Shown one piece after another: positions 44,451-52,857 of a DNA stretch of 64,000 nucleotides; position 1 is the stretch's first letter, and each line of letters begins with the position of its first letter. This DNA is from Phycisphaerae bacterium (GTDB taxonomy: Bacteria > Planctomycetota > Phycisphaerae > UBA1845): NCBI GenBank assembly GCA_029260015.1, contig JAJDEB010000008.1, positions 132,937 through 196,936 of the forward strand. Reading direction: 5' to 3'. The translations under genes and the position numbers were made by a program. The notes below the pieces were generated by a model. That model was not told the DNA's origin, made no database searches, and saw nothing but the letters and a program-made list of their open reading frames with translations.

Positions 44451-44801
44451 CTAGTCTCGGTCGGATCGGGTGCGATTGCGTGATCGCGAATCGCGTTCCG
44501 AACGATCGCGGTCGCGCGTTGACCGATCCGAATCGCGGGAACGCTCTCTGGGTGTAACGTTGTTGCGATTGCGATCCGATCGATCTGAGTAATCGGAACG
44601 GCGCGAACGGTTCGAATCGTCACGACGATCGTCACGATCCGAGCGCTTCGAGTGGCGATCACGGGAGTCATGGCGATCGTAACGCGGCTGCTGCGTTCGT
44701 CGATAGCGCACTTCGTCGTCGCGCTTTCCGCCGCAAGCCGGTCCAACAATCAGAACCCCAATCAAACCGAGAATCATGCCAATGCACGTTCGCCGAATCA
44801 T
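44451..44801 (-). CDS. Small lipoprotein with Arg/Ser/Asp-rich tail
   Basis: 116 residues from the ATG at 44801, with AAGGATGG ahead; 31 further in-frame codons upstream look untranslated. The signal peptide (CIGMILGLIGVLIVGPAC) ends in a Cys that may be lipidated (VGPAC, a weak lipobox). The mature part is almost entirely Arg, Asp and Ser with some Asn (for example RDRDRSERDSRSRNR), a disordered, strongly mixed-charge tail. It resembles RD/RS repeats by composition only. The tail may bind polyanions or the cell wall. It follows another lipoprotein gene at 96 bases and may be co-transcribed. Confidence 0.6.
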   Translation of the reverse strand: MIRRTCIGMILGLIGVLIVGPACGGKRDDEVRYRRTQQPRYDRHDSRDRHSKRSDRDDRRDDSNRSRRSDYSDRSDRNRNNVTPRERSRDSDRSTRDRDRSERDSRSRNRTRSDRD

Positions 44802-44896
44802 CGTAGACCATCCTTTCAATGTTAAGCCCTTCAACCTAAGTCGAATCAACTTCGTGTCCTCAGAGTCCAGAGTCAACCGAGGTCGCAGCCCCATGG

Positions 44897-45331
44897 CTAA
44901 AACAGATTTTCACCGTTGACGTCTACGAACACGTCGAAATCCTGGCCATTGCCTGCGAATTCGAATTCGACCAAGTCACCGCAGAGGTAATCAAAGTCGA
45001 TTTCAAAGAATGGCAACGAATCGAGAACGAAATCACTGGAGAAACCAAGTTGAGCCGGCTCTGTAGCGGTCAGGACGATGATGTCATCGCAAAATATGTC
45101 GGCGGTGATTATTTCGCCAGATGCCATGATTCCGGAATCGAACAACTCCAAAGCGTTTTCCGACATGCCGAATTCGACTCCCGGATCGACGTCAAAGTCG
45201 GTATTGTTAATGACGCGCACGCGTACTTCATCTGAATCGGGAATGATTGCCAAGATAGAAAAACCGCAGCCCGCAACGAATACCGTCGCGAAAGTCGCTA
45301 CTGCTAGGATGTGAATCTGGCGAAGCTTCAT
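44897..45331 (-). CDS. Small lipoprotein of unknown function
   Basis: 144 residues. A signal peptide ends in the lipobox FVAGC. The mature domain is beta-rich and acidic, with a repeated short pattern (VRVRVINNTDFDVDPGVEF near the start, VFVDVNGENLF at the end) and two Cys that could pair (FCDDI, YLCGDL). I recognise no family. The charge and size suggest an envelope protein, perhaps a small immunoglobulin-like domain. It lies upstream of the Arg/Ser-rich lipoprotein gene on the same strand. Confidence 0.75.
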   Translation of the reverse strand: MKLRQIHILAVATFATVFVAGCGFSILAIIPDSDEVRVRVINNTDFDVDPGVEFGMSENALELFDSGIMASGEIITADIFCDDIIVLTATEPAQLGFSSDFVLDSLPFFEIDFDYLCGDLVEFEFAGNGQDFDVFVDVNGENLF

Positions 45332-45507
45332 TTTTTGTCTCCCCTGAACTCAACCAACTCAAATCACTTAAAATTGGCGGGCTGTGCAAATTACCCTTTT
45401 ACCGCGCTGCAGGATAAAATCACGGGCGTGCTCTCCGGTTGGCGTTTCCTCCCGGTATCGCACGCAGTCTAATTGGCAGTCATTCACCTGTCCATGGAGA
45501 ACCAGTC

Positions 45508-46368
45508 ATGCTTCGGCCAAACGATTTACTTGTATGGGCTGCCGTTGCCTTAAGTCCGCTCGCTGCCGTTGCTCAACAACCTGCGGAAACAACACCAGAG
45601 CCAACCGCAAAGGACGACGCTGGGGCAAACGCCTTAGTGGATTCCCGAGCAGACCAGCGCGTCCGAGCGATGAGTGATTTTCTTGCAAAGCAGAAGAACT
45701 TCCGTTTCAGCGTCGAGATCACCTACGATGCCGTTGAACCCGACGGTCAAAAAGTTCAGCTCGGCAGACGCTCGCGCGTCGAAGTGTCGCGACCCAGCAA
45801 ACTGCGTGCGGAATCGCAGGGTGATCGCGGCTCAAATCTTGTAAGCGTGTTCGATGGCGAGCAATTCCTGTTGCACGATCAGGCAAACCAACTCTTTAGC
45901 CGGGTCAAAGCGCCCGCCACTCTCGATGAATTCTTCGAATTTGTGTTCGAGGAGTATGGCACTTCGCCACCTCTCGTCGATTTCTTGATGCGCGACATCT
46001 ATGGGGCCATGACGGAAAGCGCTGAAACCACAGCGCACCTTGGCAAGGCGTTTGTCGCGGAGCAACAATGTGAGCAGATCGCGTTCACCGGCGAACTGCT
46101 TGACTGGCAGTTGTGGATCCAAGACGGTGAGCACCCGTTTCCTAGAAAATTCGTCATTACATACAAGGACGTTGACGTTCGGCCGCAATTCATGGCGGTC
46201 TTTCGCGAATGGCAAACGGATGTCACGCCCGACGCCAAGCATTTTGATACGTCAGCCCCCAACGGAGCGACGGCAGTCCCAATGGAGCGGTTCGTAGGCC
46301 AACAATCTAACGACACGAGCGGTGAGGCACCTGACGCCGATGTCGAAAATGCCAAGGATGGAGAATAA
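45508..46368 (+). CDS. DUF2092-like exported protein
   Basis: 286 residues from the ATG at 45508 (GGAGA upstream). A signal peptide (LLVWAAVALSPLAAVAQQ) leads to a domain with the features of DUF2092 periplasmic proteins, which resemble LolA/LolB: MSDFLAKQKNFRFSVEITYDAV, RSRVEVSRPSKLRAE, FDGEQFLLHDQANQLFSRVKAP, and a later VAEQQCEQIAFTGELLDWQLWI. The fold is expected to be an open beta-barrel that could hold a lipid (inference from similarity to LolA-like folds). It is followed 4 bases later by a second gene, so the pair is an operon. Confidence 0.8.
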   Translation: MLRPNDLLVWAAVALSPLAAVAQQPAETTPEPTAKDDAGANALVDSRADQRVRAMSDFLAKQKNFRFSVEITYDAVEPDGQKVQLGRRSRVEVSRPSKLRAESQGDRGSNLVSVFDGEQFLLHDQANQLFSRVKAPATLDEFFEFVFEEYGTSPPLVDFLMRDIYGAMTESAETTAHLGKAFVAEQQCEQIAFTGELLDWQLWIQDGEHPFPRKFVITYKDVDVRPQFMAVFREWQTDVTPDAKHFDTSAPNGATAVPMERFVGQQSNDTSGEAPDADVENAKDGE

Positions 46369-46372
46369 AACT

Positions 46373-47350
46373 ATGACTCGTCGACACTATCAACTACTGA
46401 TCGCTGCAATGTTCGTCTTGTGTGTGCTTCCAGAAGCTGCCAACGCACAACGGCGTGAGACCGGGCGACATCGGTCGGGGGCCCAGCGGTCGGGGGCCCA
46501 GCGAGGCGATCAGCAACAACGCAAAGGCAGCCGCGAGGGTCAGCCGGCATCTCGCGGATCGGTGCGCTATTACCGCTCAAATCGCGACTCGAATTCTGGC
46601 CGAAACGATTCGGGGCGGGAAAACCGCGCTCGCTCAAATTCGCGCCGGTCATCCGAGAGTACGCGTCCATCATCGCAGAATAATCGCGATCGCGACAACT
46701 CCGGTAATCGGCGTCGATATTCCCAAGGTCGAAATTCACAGGGCAATCATTCAAACACATCGCGCAACCGCTACCATGCCCGCTCAGGCTCGGTACGCAA
46801 TTACCAGTATCGTTCCGGTCGCTCGACACGCTTGCCCGTGTATCCCACCCATCGCGATGTGCGCGTGCGACGTTATCCGCGATACGGGACAAACATCGTG
46901 CAGCTTCCGTCGCACCATCGTCTGATCAATCACCGCGGGCATCGGTATTATTTTTCCGACGGCGTTTACTATCGACCATATGGCAACGTGTATCATGTGG
47001 TGCGCCCGCCTGTTGGATTCTCATTGACTTACCTTCCGACCGGATATGTGACGGTCGCATTCGGAGGTCGGACCTATTACCGATACGAGAATACGTATTA
47101 CGATTATCAGGTGATTGACAACGAACCTGCGTATGTCGTCGTGAATCCGCCAGAAGAAGTCATTGTTGACTATCTTCCGCCCGACTCTCACCGGGTGTTT
47201 CATAATGGTCGGCTGTATTATGTGGACATCTACGAAGAGATTGCATACGCACCGGTAATCGTGAATGGATTCACGCGATACCGCCTTACCAATCTTGATG
47301 TCGATGTGGACTTCGATGATGGCCGTATCGAAATTGAAATCGACGATTAA
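46373..47350 (+). CDS. DUF6515-like exported protein with Arg/Ser-rich linker
   Basis: 325 residues from the ATG at 46373 (GGAG upstream). A signal peptide (LLIAAMFVLCVLPEAANA) is followed by about 130 residues rich in Arg, Ser, Asn and Gln, then a Tyr-rich domain: HRYYFSDGVYYRPYGNVYHVVRPP, VGFSLTYLPTGYVTVAFGGRTYYRYENTYY, and a further RVFHNGRLYYVDIYEE. These G-x-x-Y-Y-Y-x-x-G-V-Y-Y repeats are those of DUF6515, an uncharacterised exported domain often encoded beside DUF2092. The C-terminus is acidic (DVDVDFDDGRIEIEIDD). It probably works with the preceding protein; the function is unknown. Confidence 0.8.
   Translation: MTRRHYQLLIAAMFVLCVLPEAANAQRRETGRHRSGAQRSGAQRGDQQQRKGSREGQPASRGSVRYYRSNRDSNSGRNDSGRENRARSNSRRSSESTRPSSQNNRDRDNSGNRRRYSQGRNSQGNHSNTSRNRYHARSGSVRNYQYRSGRSTRLPVYPTHRDVRVRRYPRYGTNIVQLPSHHRLINHRGHRYYFSDGVYYRPYGNVYHVVRPPVGFSLTYLPTGYVTVAFGGRTYYRYENTYYDYQVIDNEPAYVVVNPPEEVIVDYLPPDSHRVFHNGRLYYVDIYEEIAYAPVIVNGFTRYRLTNLDVDVDFDDGRIEIEIDD
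46472..46501 (+). repeat. Two tandem copies of a 15-bp unit in the coding sequence
   Basis: cggtcgggggcccag occurs at 46472-46486 and 46487-46501, encoding the repeated RSGAQ in the linker of the DUF6515-like protein. It is in frame, so copy-number change would alter linker length only. Confidence 0.95.
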
Positions 47351-47413
47351 GGTCGTCACATAGACTTGACGGCCGACCCGATTATTTCAACGTTGATTTG
47401 AAATGCACAGCAC

Positions 47414-47451
47414 GGCAACACGCTCAAATTGGGCGTGTTGCCTTTTCTCTT
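47414..47451 (+). terminator. Intrinsic terminator of the DUF2092/DUF6515 pair
   Basis: A 10-bp perfect stem (ggcaacacgc, 47414-47423 with 47433-47442), 9-base loop, followed by TTTTCTCTT. Confidence 0.88.
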
Positions 47452-47773
47452 AGCATTTCGACCTTGCTCGTTAAGAATGCGCTAATAAAAAGGCTTGAGC
47501 CGGTTCGTTTGATGCGTCAAAACGCCATTGCACGCGCGTCTCAAGCGCTGTCAACACCTCACCGCTGACGCAACGTGATCGGAGCCGATTTCAGTCGTAG
47601 CACTATTTTCAAGGTGAATAGTGCAGCAAACGCGCGGTGTCGGTTTCCCGAATATACGTCGGCCATTTCTGGCGGACATCACACCGGGCGGATCACATAG
47701 AAGGACATTCGTATCGATCTGCGTGCCCGCACCGCAACCACCCGGCAAGTCCGCCTTTTTCCCAATTTTGAAA
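47452..47773. other. Intergenic region upstream of the PhoB-like regulator
   Basis: About 320 bases with no convincing gene. Short minus-strand frames here lack ribosome sites or recognisable products. Confidence 0.45.
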
Positions 47774-47803
47774 ACGCTATACTGACGAACGCTATACTGA
47801 CGA
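47774..47803. repeat. Tandem 15-bp duplication over a possible promoter
   Basis: acgctatactgacga occurs at 47774-47788 and 47789-47803. Each copy carries TATACT, a -10-like hexamer. TTGAAA at 47768-47773 precedes the second TATACT by 19 bases. It lies about 85 bases before the response regulator start. Confidence 0.75.
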
Positions 47804-47886
47804 ACCGAATGCACCTTGCAGCAACGAACGTCAATCGATAATTGCAAACTCGAAGGTCAGACGAAGAGTGTTTGGGGGAGGACAGC

Positions 47887-48621
47887 ATGGCCGCGATCGA
47901 CAAAGCGCAAGCAGCAAAGGCATCGGGAAGTCGGGCATCCATTCTTGTTGTTGAAGATGAAGCGGACCTGGCCAAGATGCTGCAATTTAATCTTGAACGC
48001 GACGGATACGGTTGCGCGGTTGCGAGTTCGGGCGATAAGGCGCTTGAATACATTCGCGAAAACACGCCCAACCTCATCCTTCTCGATCGCATGCTTCCCG
48101 GGCTGACGGGCGACGACGTCATCATGTCCCTTCGACGCGACCCCAAGACCGCACACATTCCGATCATCATGCTCACCGCCAAAGCCGAAGAAGACGACCA
48201 ACTCGTTGGGTTCGCATTTGGTGCCGATGACTATGTCACGAAGCCATTTTCGATGAAGGTGCTACTGGCGCGTGTGGCTGCAGTGGTGCGCAGACCGAAG
48301 CACGCAATTAAAAACAACACAGTTGTCAGTGCAGGTCCAGTCGCGCTGAATGAGACGCGATACGAAGTCACGATCAACGGTAAGAAAATCTCTCCGACAG
48401 CCACCGAATTTCGAATCCTCGCGGCGCTACTTCGAGGTAAAGGACGTGTTTTCAGCCGCAGTCAACTCCTCAATCAGGCCTTTGGCGAAAACGTCATCGT
48501 GACGGATCGCACGATTGATGTCCATGTGACAGCGTTGCGCAAGAAACTCGGTAGTGCGGCGAATTGGCTGCAGACTGTGCGCGGCGTGGGGTATACCTTC
48601 CGTGAACCAACGTCGAATTAG
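47887..48621 (+). CDS. PhoB/OmpR-type response regulator
   Basis: 244 residues from the ATG at 47887, backed by GGAGG. The receiver is complete: ILVVEDEADLAK, phospho-Asp in LILLDRMLPGLTG, IIMLTAKAEEDD, and YVTKPFSMKVLLARV. The C-terminal winged helix (SPTATEFRILAALLRGKGRVFSRSQLLNQAFGENVIVTDRTIDVHVTAL, ending RGVGYTF) binds DNA. The LLDRMLPGLTG and DD-loop order are most like PhoB of the phosphate regulon. The kinase gene begins 117 bases downstream. The phosphate link is by resemblance only; no Pho genes are in the window. Confidence 0.93.
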   Translation: MAAIDKAQAAKASGSRASILVVEDEADLAKMLQFNLERDGYGCAVASSGDKALEYIRENTPNLILLDRMLPGLTGDDVIMSLRRDPKTAHIPIIMLTAKAEEDDQLVGFAFGADDYVTKPFSMKVLLARVAAVVRRPKHAIKNNTVVSAGPVALNETRYEVTINGKKISPTATEFRILAALLRGKGRVFSRSQLLNQAFGENVIVTDRTIDVHVTALRKKLGSAANWLQTVRGVGYTFREPTSN

Positions 48622-48738
48622 CATACAGTCGGTGTTACAATTCATCCAAATAGATTTGGGTAAGCTGGCGATTCCATGTAACAAGGGTTCGAGTGGCAAG
48701 CCATAAACGGCCGAATCCGGTCCATTGTGATATTTCTT

Positions 48739-50613
48739 ATGAAACGACGTCGAAGCCGATTCTTCTGGAAGCTGTTTGTCGGGCACGCCGTCCTCTTGAC
48801 CGGAGCGCTGGTGGCTTGCGTTTGGCTCATCATCGGTGAGGTGGATGACTTTTGTGAATCGGAATTGACGGAGCACCTCCGCGGATATGCGACGGTGCTG
48901 CGCGAACAAACGGGCAACAAATTCAACGCCGAGCATGCCGATCAACTCGACAAACTGGCCAAGACCAACGGAGTCCGCGAACTGCGTACGACATTCATCA
49001 TGGCCGACGGAACGGTTCTCGGAGACACGCTGGCAGACCCGCACAACATGGAGTCGCACGCCACCCGCGACGAAGTCATGCAGGCAATGGAGTCAGGGTT
49101 CGGCGAAAGTTCGCGCTGGTCGAATACCGTCGAACAACACATGAAGTATGTGGCACTACCAGTTGTCGAACCTGACGGTGTTATTGGTGTAGTGCGGGTG
49201 GCACTGCCCATGCGAAGTATCGCCGCTCGGTTGGCGTTGGCACAGGCACTCATCTGGCAGATCGCGAGCGTCGCGCTCGTTGTAGCTGTTGGGTTGGCGC
49301 TGGGTTTGACGTTGATGTGGAGTCGTCGTATTGAGCGCGTTACGTCGGCGGCCCGATTGATTTCGCGCGGTGATCTTTCGAGTGATATTGACGTTGAAGG
49401 TCACGATGAAATCGCAATGCTCGCCCGCTCAGTCAATCGAATGCGCCGCAGCCTTTCCGGCCAACTGACGATGATCGACCGGCAGCGGCGGACGCTTCAG
49501 TATATGTTAACGCGTCTCGATGAAGGCGTTGTCGTCGCAAACTCCGATGGCGTCGTGATCCTGTCCAACCCAGCCGCTTGGCAGTTGCTGCAAATTTCTG
49601 AACCGACAACGCCGTCGGGCGAACCACCGAGGATCGACACCCTGCCCGATGGCCTGCGAGAATTGCTGATGCCGGCTGAAATTGACGAAGGAATACCGCG
49701 AATCGAACGACGCATCAATATTGGCGAAGGCAAGTCGCTATCAATTCTGCTCGTACGAGTGTCGCGTATTTCACTTCCGCACTACACGCAAGCCGGCGAT
49801 GTGGCCACGACGAATGACGGGCGGATTCTCGTCCTCACGGATGTCACCGAGTTGACGCGGGCGACGCAAATCAAAGCTGACTTTGTTGCCAACGCCTCTC
49901 ACGAGTTGCGCACACCGCTGTCTGCCATTCGGGCCGCGATCGAAACGTTGATGTCCATCAATGACGATCGCAAACCATCTGAGCAAAACATGTTGATCGA
50001 CATCATCGATCGCCACAGCGACCGACTTGGCATGATGGTCGCCGACCTGCTCGACCTCTCTTGGTTGGAATCGGGCAGAACCCGCATCACGCCGACGACG
50101 GTCGATCCGAATGAACTGCTGACCGATCTCAGTGAACGCTTTTCCGACCGCCTCTCAGCGCAAGATATTAAATGGAACGCAGTCGTGGGGTCCGGCGAAT
50201 TGACCAACACTCCGGAATTACGAATTGACGTGCGCCTCCTCAACATGGTGCTTAATAATCTCGTAGACAACGCGATCAAGTTCACCCCTGGTGACGGACA
50301 GATCAGCGTGACCGCAACACCGCTTGAAAGCGAGTTTGCATTCACCGTCAGCGACACCGGTATTGGCATTCCGCCGGAAGATCAGTCGCGTGTTTTTGAA
50401 CGATTCTATCAAGTCACCCGGGCCCGAAGTGGCGGTGTTAAACGCGGAACCGGATTGGGGCTTTCAATCGTGCGCCATGCTGTTGAACAGATGGGTGGCC
50501 GGCTGGAACTCAAGAGCGCAATCAATGAGGGGACGAGCATTCGAGTGCTCGTCCCCTTTTCACCAACTGGTTTAATGACAGATGTCGATATGCAAAGCTC
50601 AACTGCTGGGTAG
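48739..50613 (+). CDS. PhoR-like membrane histidine kinase
   Basis: 624 residues from the ATG at 48739; a GTG at 48727 is also possible, and neither has a clear ribosome site. Two transmembrane helices (HAVLLTGALVACVWLIIG and IASVALVVAVGLALGLTLMW) flank an about 140-residue periplasmic sensor. A HAMP linker and a PAS-like region follow. The kinase core is complete: FVANASHELRTPLSAIRAAIETL (His box), VLNNLVDNAIKFTP (N-box), VSDTGIGIPPEDQSRVFERFY (G1/F), GTGLGLSIVRHAVEQMGG (G2). It should phosphorylate the PhoB-like protein encoded upstream. An intrinsic-terminator-like hairpin lies inside its last codons. Confidence 0.94.
   Translation: MKRRRSRFFWKLFVGHAVLLTGALVACVWLIIGEVDDFCESELTEHLRGYATVLREQTGNKFNAEHADQLDKLAKTNGVRELRTTFIMADGTVLGDTLADPHNMESHATRDEVMQAMESGFGESSRWSNTVEQHMKYVALPVVEPDGVIGVVRVALPMRSIAARLALAQALIWQIASVALVVAVGLALGLTLMWSRRIERVTSAARLISRGDLSSDIDVEGHDEIAMLARSVNRMRRSLSGQLTMIDRQRRTLQYMLTRLDEGVVVANSDGVVILSNPAAWQLLQISEPTTPSGEPPRIDTLPDGLRELLMPAEIDEGIPRIERRINIGEGKSLSILLVRVSRISLPHYTQAGDVATTNDGRILVLTDVTELTRATQIKADFVANASHELRTPLSAIRAAIETLMSINDDRKPSEQNMLIDIIDRHSDRLGMMVADLLDLSWLESGRTRITPTTVDPNELLTDLSERFSDRLSAQDIKWNAVVGSGELTNTPELRIDVRLLNMVLNNLVDNAIKFTPGDGQISVTATPLESEFAFTVSDTGIGIPPEDQSRVFERFYQVTRARSGGVKRGTGLGLSIVRHAVEQMGGRLELKSAINEGTSIRVLVPFSPTGLMTDVDMQSSTAG
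50529..50560 (+). terminator. Terminator-like hairpin inside the 3' coding end of the kinase gene
   Basis: An 11-bp perfect stem (ggggacgagca, 50529-50539 with 50546-50556), 6-base loop, followed by TTTT. It lies about 53 bases before the kinase stop codon. It encodes the normal C-terminal EGTSIRVLVPF strand. Confidence 0.6.
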
Positions 50614-50635
50614 CATTTGCAACCGAGCTTGCCGG

Positions 50636-52783
50636 TTAGTCGAAAGCTGTCTGGAAGAAATGGTAGTCTTCCGTATCGACGTCTGAATCCTGATCAAAAT
50701 CGAACTGACTGCAGCCGACAAGCAACCCGCCTGCAGGACCGGTCACACATTCAATGAATTCGTCGTCATCCACCGGAACCACCGTTGCCGATATAGCGGC
50801 TGGATAGATCGAAGATGCAGGGTTTCCGATTTCGTTCGTATGCCCAACCTTGATGCCTTCCGGCGTGCTCGAAGCGAATTTGCCCATGCTTGCAGGTTCA
50901 ACGCTGAAATCCGTCGAACCGTCACCGATCGCACGCAGCGTCACGCGATAAAGCGTCGACGCGCCCGACAATCCTTCCGTGAAACTCGCTGCATAACCGT
51001 TGACGTTATTCATGCCCAAATCGCCATTGTCACCCACAGGCGATTCCAAATCTAATCGCGTCGTGGCAAACACCCCCAACGCATCAATGGAAACCACGCG
51101 AAGCACATCATCGGTATCGATCACCACATCGTGAACGTATTGCATGATGCCATTCTCTTCATCGCTCGTGAGGTTCGCCCCGCCGGTGACCTCCGCGCTG
51201 ACGGTCAGCTCGACGAAATCGCCGAATTCCAGTGTAGACAGCGTTCGACCGCTGGGTACTAATGCTGACGTTGAAATGGTCACCTCGACCCCCGCATTTG
51301 AGTTCAGCGAAACGCCGCTGGCCGACGGCGTTGTACTGTCGTAAGTCACGCCATTGACCTGCCCGGTCGTATTGCCCTGGAAATTAAGCGTCCATTGCAA
51401 GTCGCTCGCTTCGATGCCGTCGGTTCCGGTCGCATCCACGTCCCATGGGCGAGTTTGCGTCGCCGGGTCGCCTTCGTCACCTTCCGGTGCGGCGTCATAG
51501 GAGTTGCTGAACACCCAATCGTCATCGCCGAAAACGGCTGCGATCTTGGCGATGTCGTCAACATCGCAATCGCCATCGCGATCCGTGTCGCCCGGAATGA
51601 ACGGAACCGCCAACGGGTTGATTCGACCTGGCATGACCTGGTATGTCATCGTCATCGTAAAGTCGTAGTCGCTGCCCAAACCATCATCGAGCCAAAGCGG
51701 AACATTCACATCAAACGGTTGAACCGCGTCAGGATCGGGGTTGGCGACGTTGGTGTAGAAGTTGTTCGGGCCCGGCACGGCACCCATGACAGCCGTCACG
51801 CCGGTTTCACCGCGAATCCACTGCTCGGTTGCAGTGTCCTGCCAGTTGTTACCGTTGATCATTTCACCCGTGCCCCCTGCAGCCGGAGCCCAGCCGTCAC
51901 CCTTGGTGCGGTAGTCGACGCGCGTTAGAGCGTCGGGGCTGAACCCGTTGGGGTCGTCGAGCGCGTGAACGCCACGTTGTGGAAATGAACCATCGCCGCT
52001 TCCGACATCGACCGTGCGATCGTCGAGGTCATATTCCCAACCGCGTCCGCCCTCGTAACTGACTTCGTCCACGATTTCGAGATCATCGGTAATGTCGCCC
52101 GGTGTACTCGAACCCTTGAGGTCCAACGTGGTTCCGCCGTAATTGTTCGGCTCAGCTTTGTCCAGATTGCCATCGCCGAATTGATCTTTCATCATACCGT
52201 CATTGTCATCCAAAACCGGCGTGATCAATTCGGTGTCGTGGGCAATGTCTTTGCCCCAACGCAATCCATTCGAGTTCGTGGGATCGGCTTCGGTGATTCC
52301 CGGGCGATTGCGAATCAATAAGACTGTCAGCGAGCCGTCGTTTTCCAAACCGCCCGGTGTATCGAGCAGACCATTCCAAATCCCATCCTGCTGCGTGACA
52401 TCGTTGGTATGTCGCCATCTGCGGAAGTTACTGTCGGGCAGGATTTCAAGGTATCCGCCGGCAATCCCGGAACCGATGACAAGGATGCCGTTGTCGCCAA
52501 GTTGCAAGCCGTCGAGGCTGAAGAATTCATCGATTTCTGGGATAACTGTTGGGGCCGGCGGAATGCTTCCGAGCGGAAAGAATTTCTGTTCCGTCCCGCT
52601 GATATTCAGGACTGCATAGCCGTCGAGCTTCATGCCCGGTGTGCCCATAATCTCGATGTATTCTTCATTCTCATCTGTTCCGCCTGGCGGATTGACAAAC
52701 ACTTCATTGATAAAAACAACGCCTAATGCCGGCGCTGCAAACATCGCGAGAGCGCAACCCAGCGCGATATACTTCTTCGTCAT
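50636..52783 (-). CDS. Large secreted protein with lamin-tail-like, cohesin-like and dockerin-like parts
   Basis: 715 residues with signal peptide (ALGCALAMFAAPALG). Residues about 22-200 resemble a lamin-tail domain (FINEVFVNPPGGTDENEEYIEI...GYAVLNI). In the middle GDTDRDGDCDVDDIAKIAAVFG is a dockerin-type calcium loop pair. A following beta-sandwich (VEVTISTSALVP..., LEFGDFVELTVSAEV, LYRVTLRAIGDGSTDFSV) looks like a cohesin or related domain. The C-terminus ends with a second dockerin-like block (CVTGPAGGLLVGCSQFDFDQ and DSDVDTEDYHFF). It is probably a cell-surface or matrix protein. No enzyme domain was seen. It is convergent with the PhoR-like kinase gene, 22 bases away. Confidence 0.8.
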   Translation of the reverse strand: MTKKYIALGCALAMFAAPALGVVFINEVFVNPPGGTDENEEYIEIMGTPGMKLDGYAVLNISGTEQKFFPLGSIPPAPTVIPEIDEFFSLDGLQLGDNGILVIGSGIAGGYLEILPDSNFRRWRHTNDVTQQDGIWNGLLDTPGGLENDGSLTVLLIRNRPGITEADPTNSNGLRWGKDIAHDTELITPVLDDNDGMMKDQFGDGNLDKAEPNNYGGTTLDLKGSSTPGDITDDLEIVDEVSYEGGRGWEYDLDDRTVDVGSGDGSFPQRGVHALDDPNGFSPDALTRVDYRTKGDGWAPAAGGTGEMINGNNWQDTATEQWIRGETGVTAVMGAVPGPNNFYTNVANPDPDAVQPFDVNVPLWLDDGLGSDYDFTMTMTYQVMPGRINPLAVPFIPGDTDRDGDCDVDDIAKIAAVFGDDDWVFSNSYDAAPEGDEGDPATQTRPWDVDATGTDGIEASDLQWTLNFQGNTTGQVNGVTYDSTTPSASGVSLNSNAGVEVTISTSALVPSGRTLSTLEFGDFVELTVSAEVTGGANLTSDEENGIMQYVHDVVIDTDDVLRVVSIDALGVFATTRLDLESPVGDNGDLGMNNVNGYAASFTEGLSGASTLYRVTLRAIGDGSTDFSVEPASMGKFASSTPEGIKVGHTNEIGNPASSIYPAAISATVVPVDDDEFIECVTGPAGGLLVGCSQFDFDQDSDVDTEDYHFFQTAFD

Positions 52784-52857
52784 AGAATTTCCCCTTCTCG
52801 TTTGATTGCTTTTTGCCTGGTCTGTAACCAGTGGTTGGGTTTTTCAGTTTGGAATGT

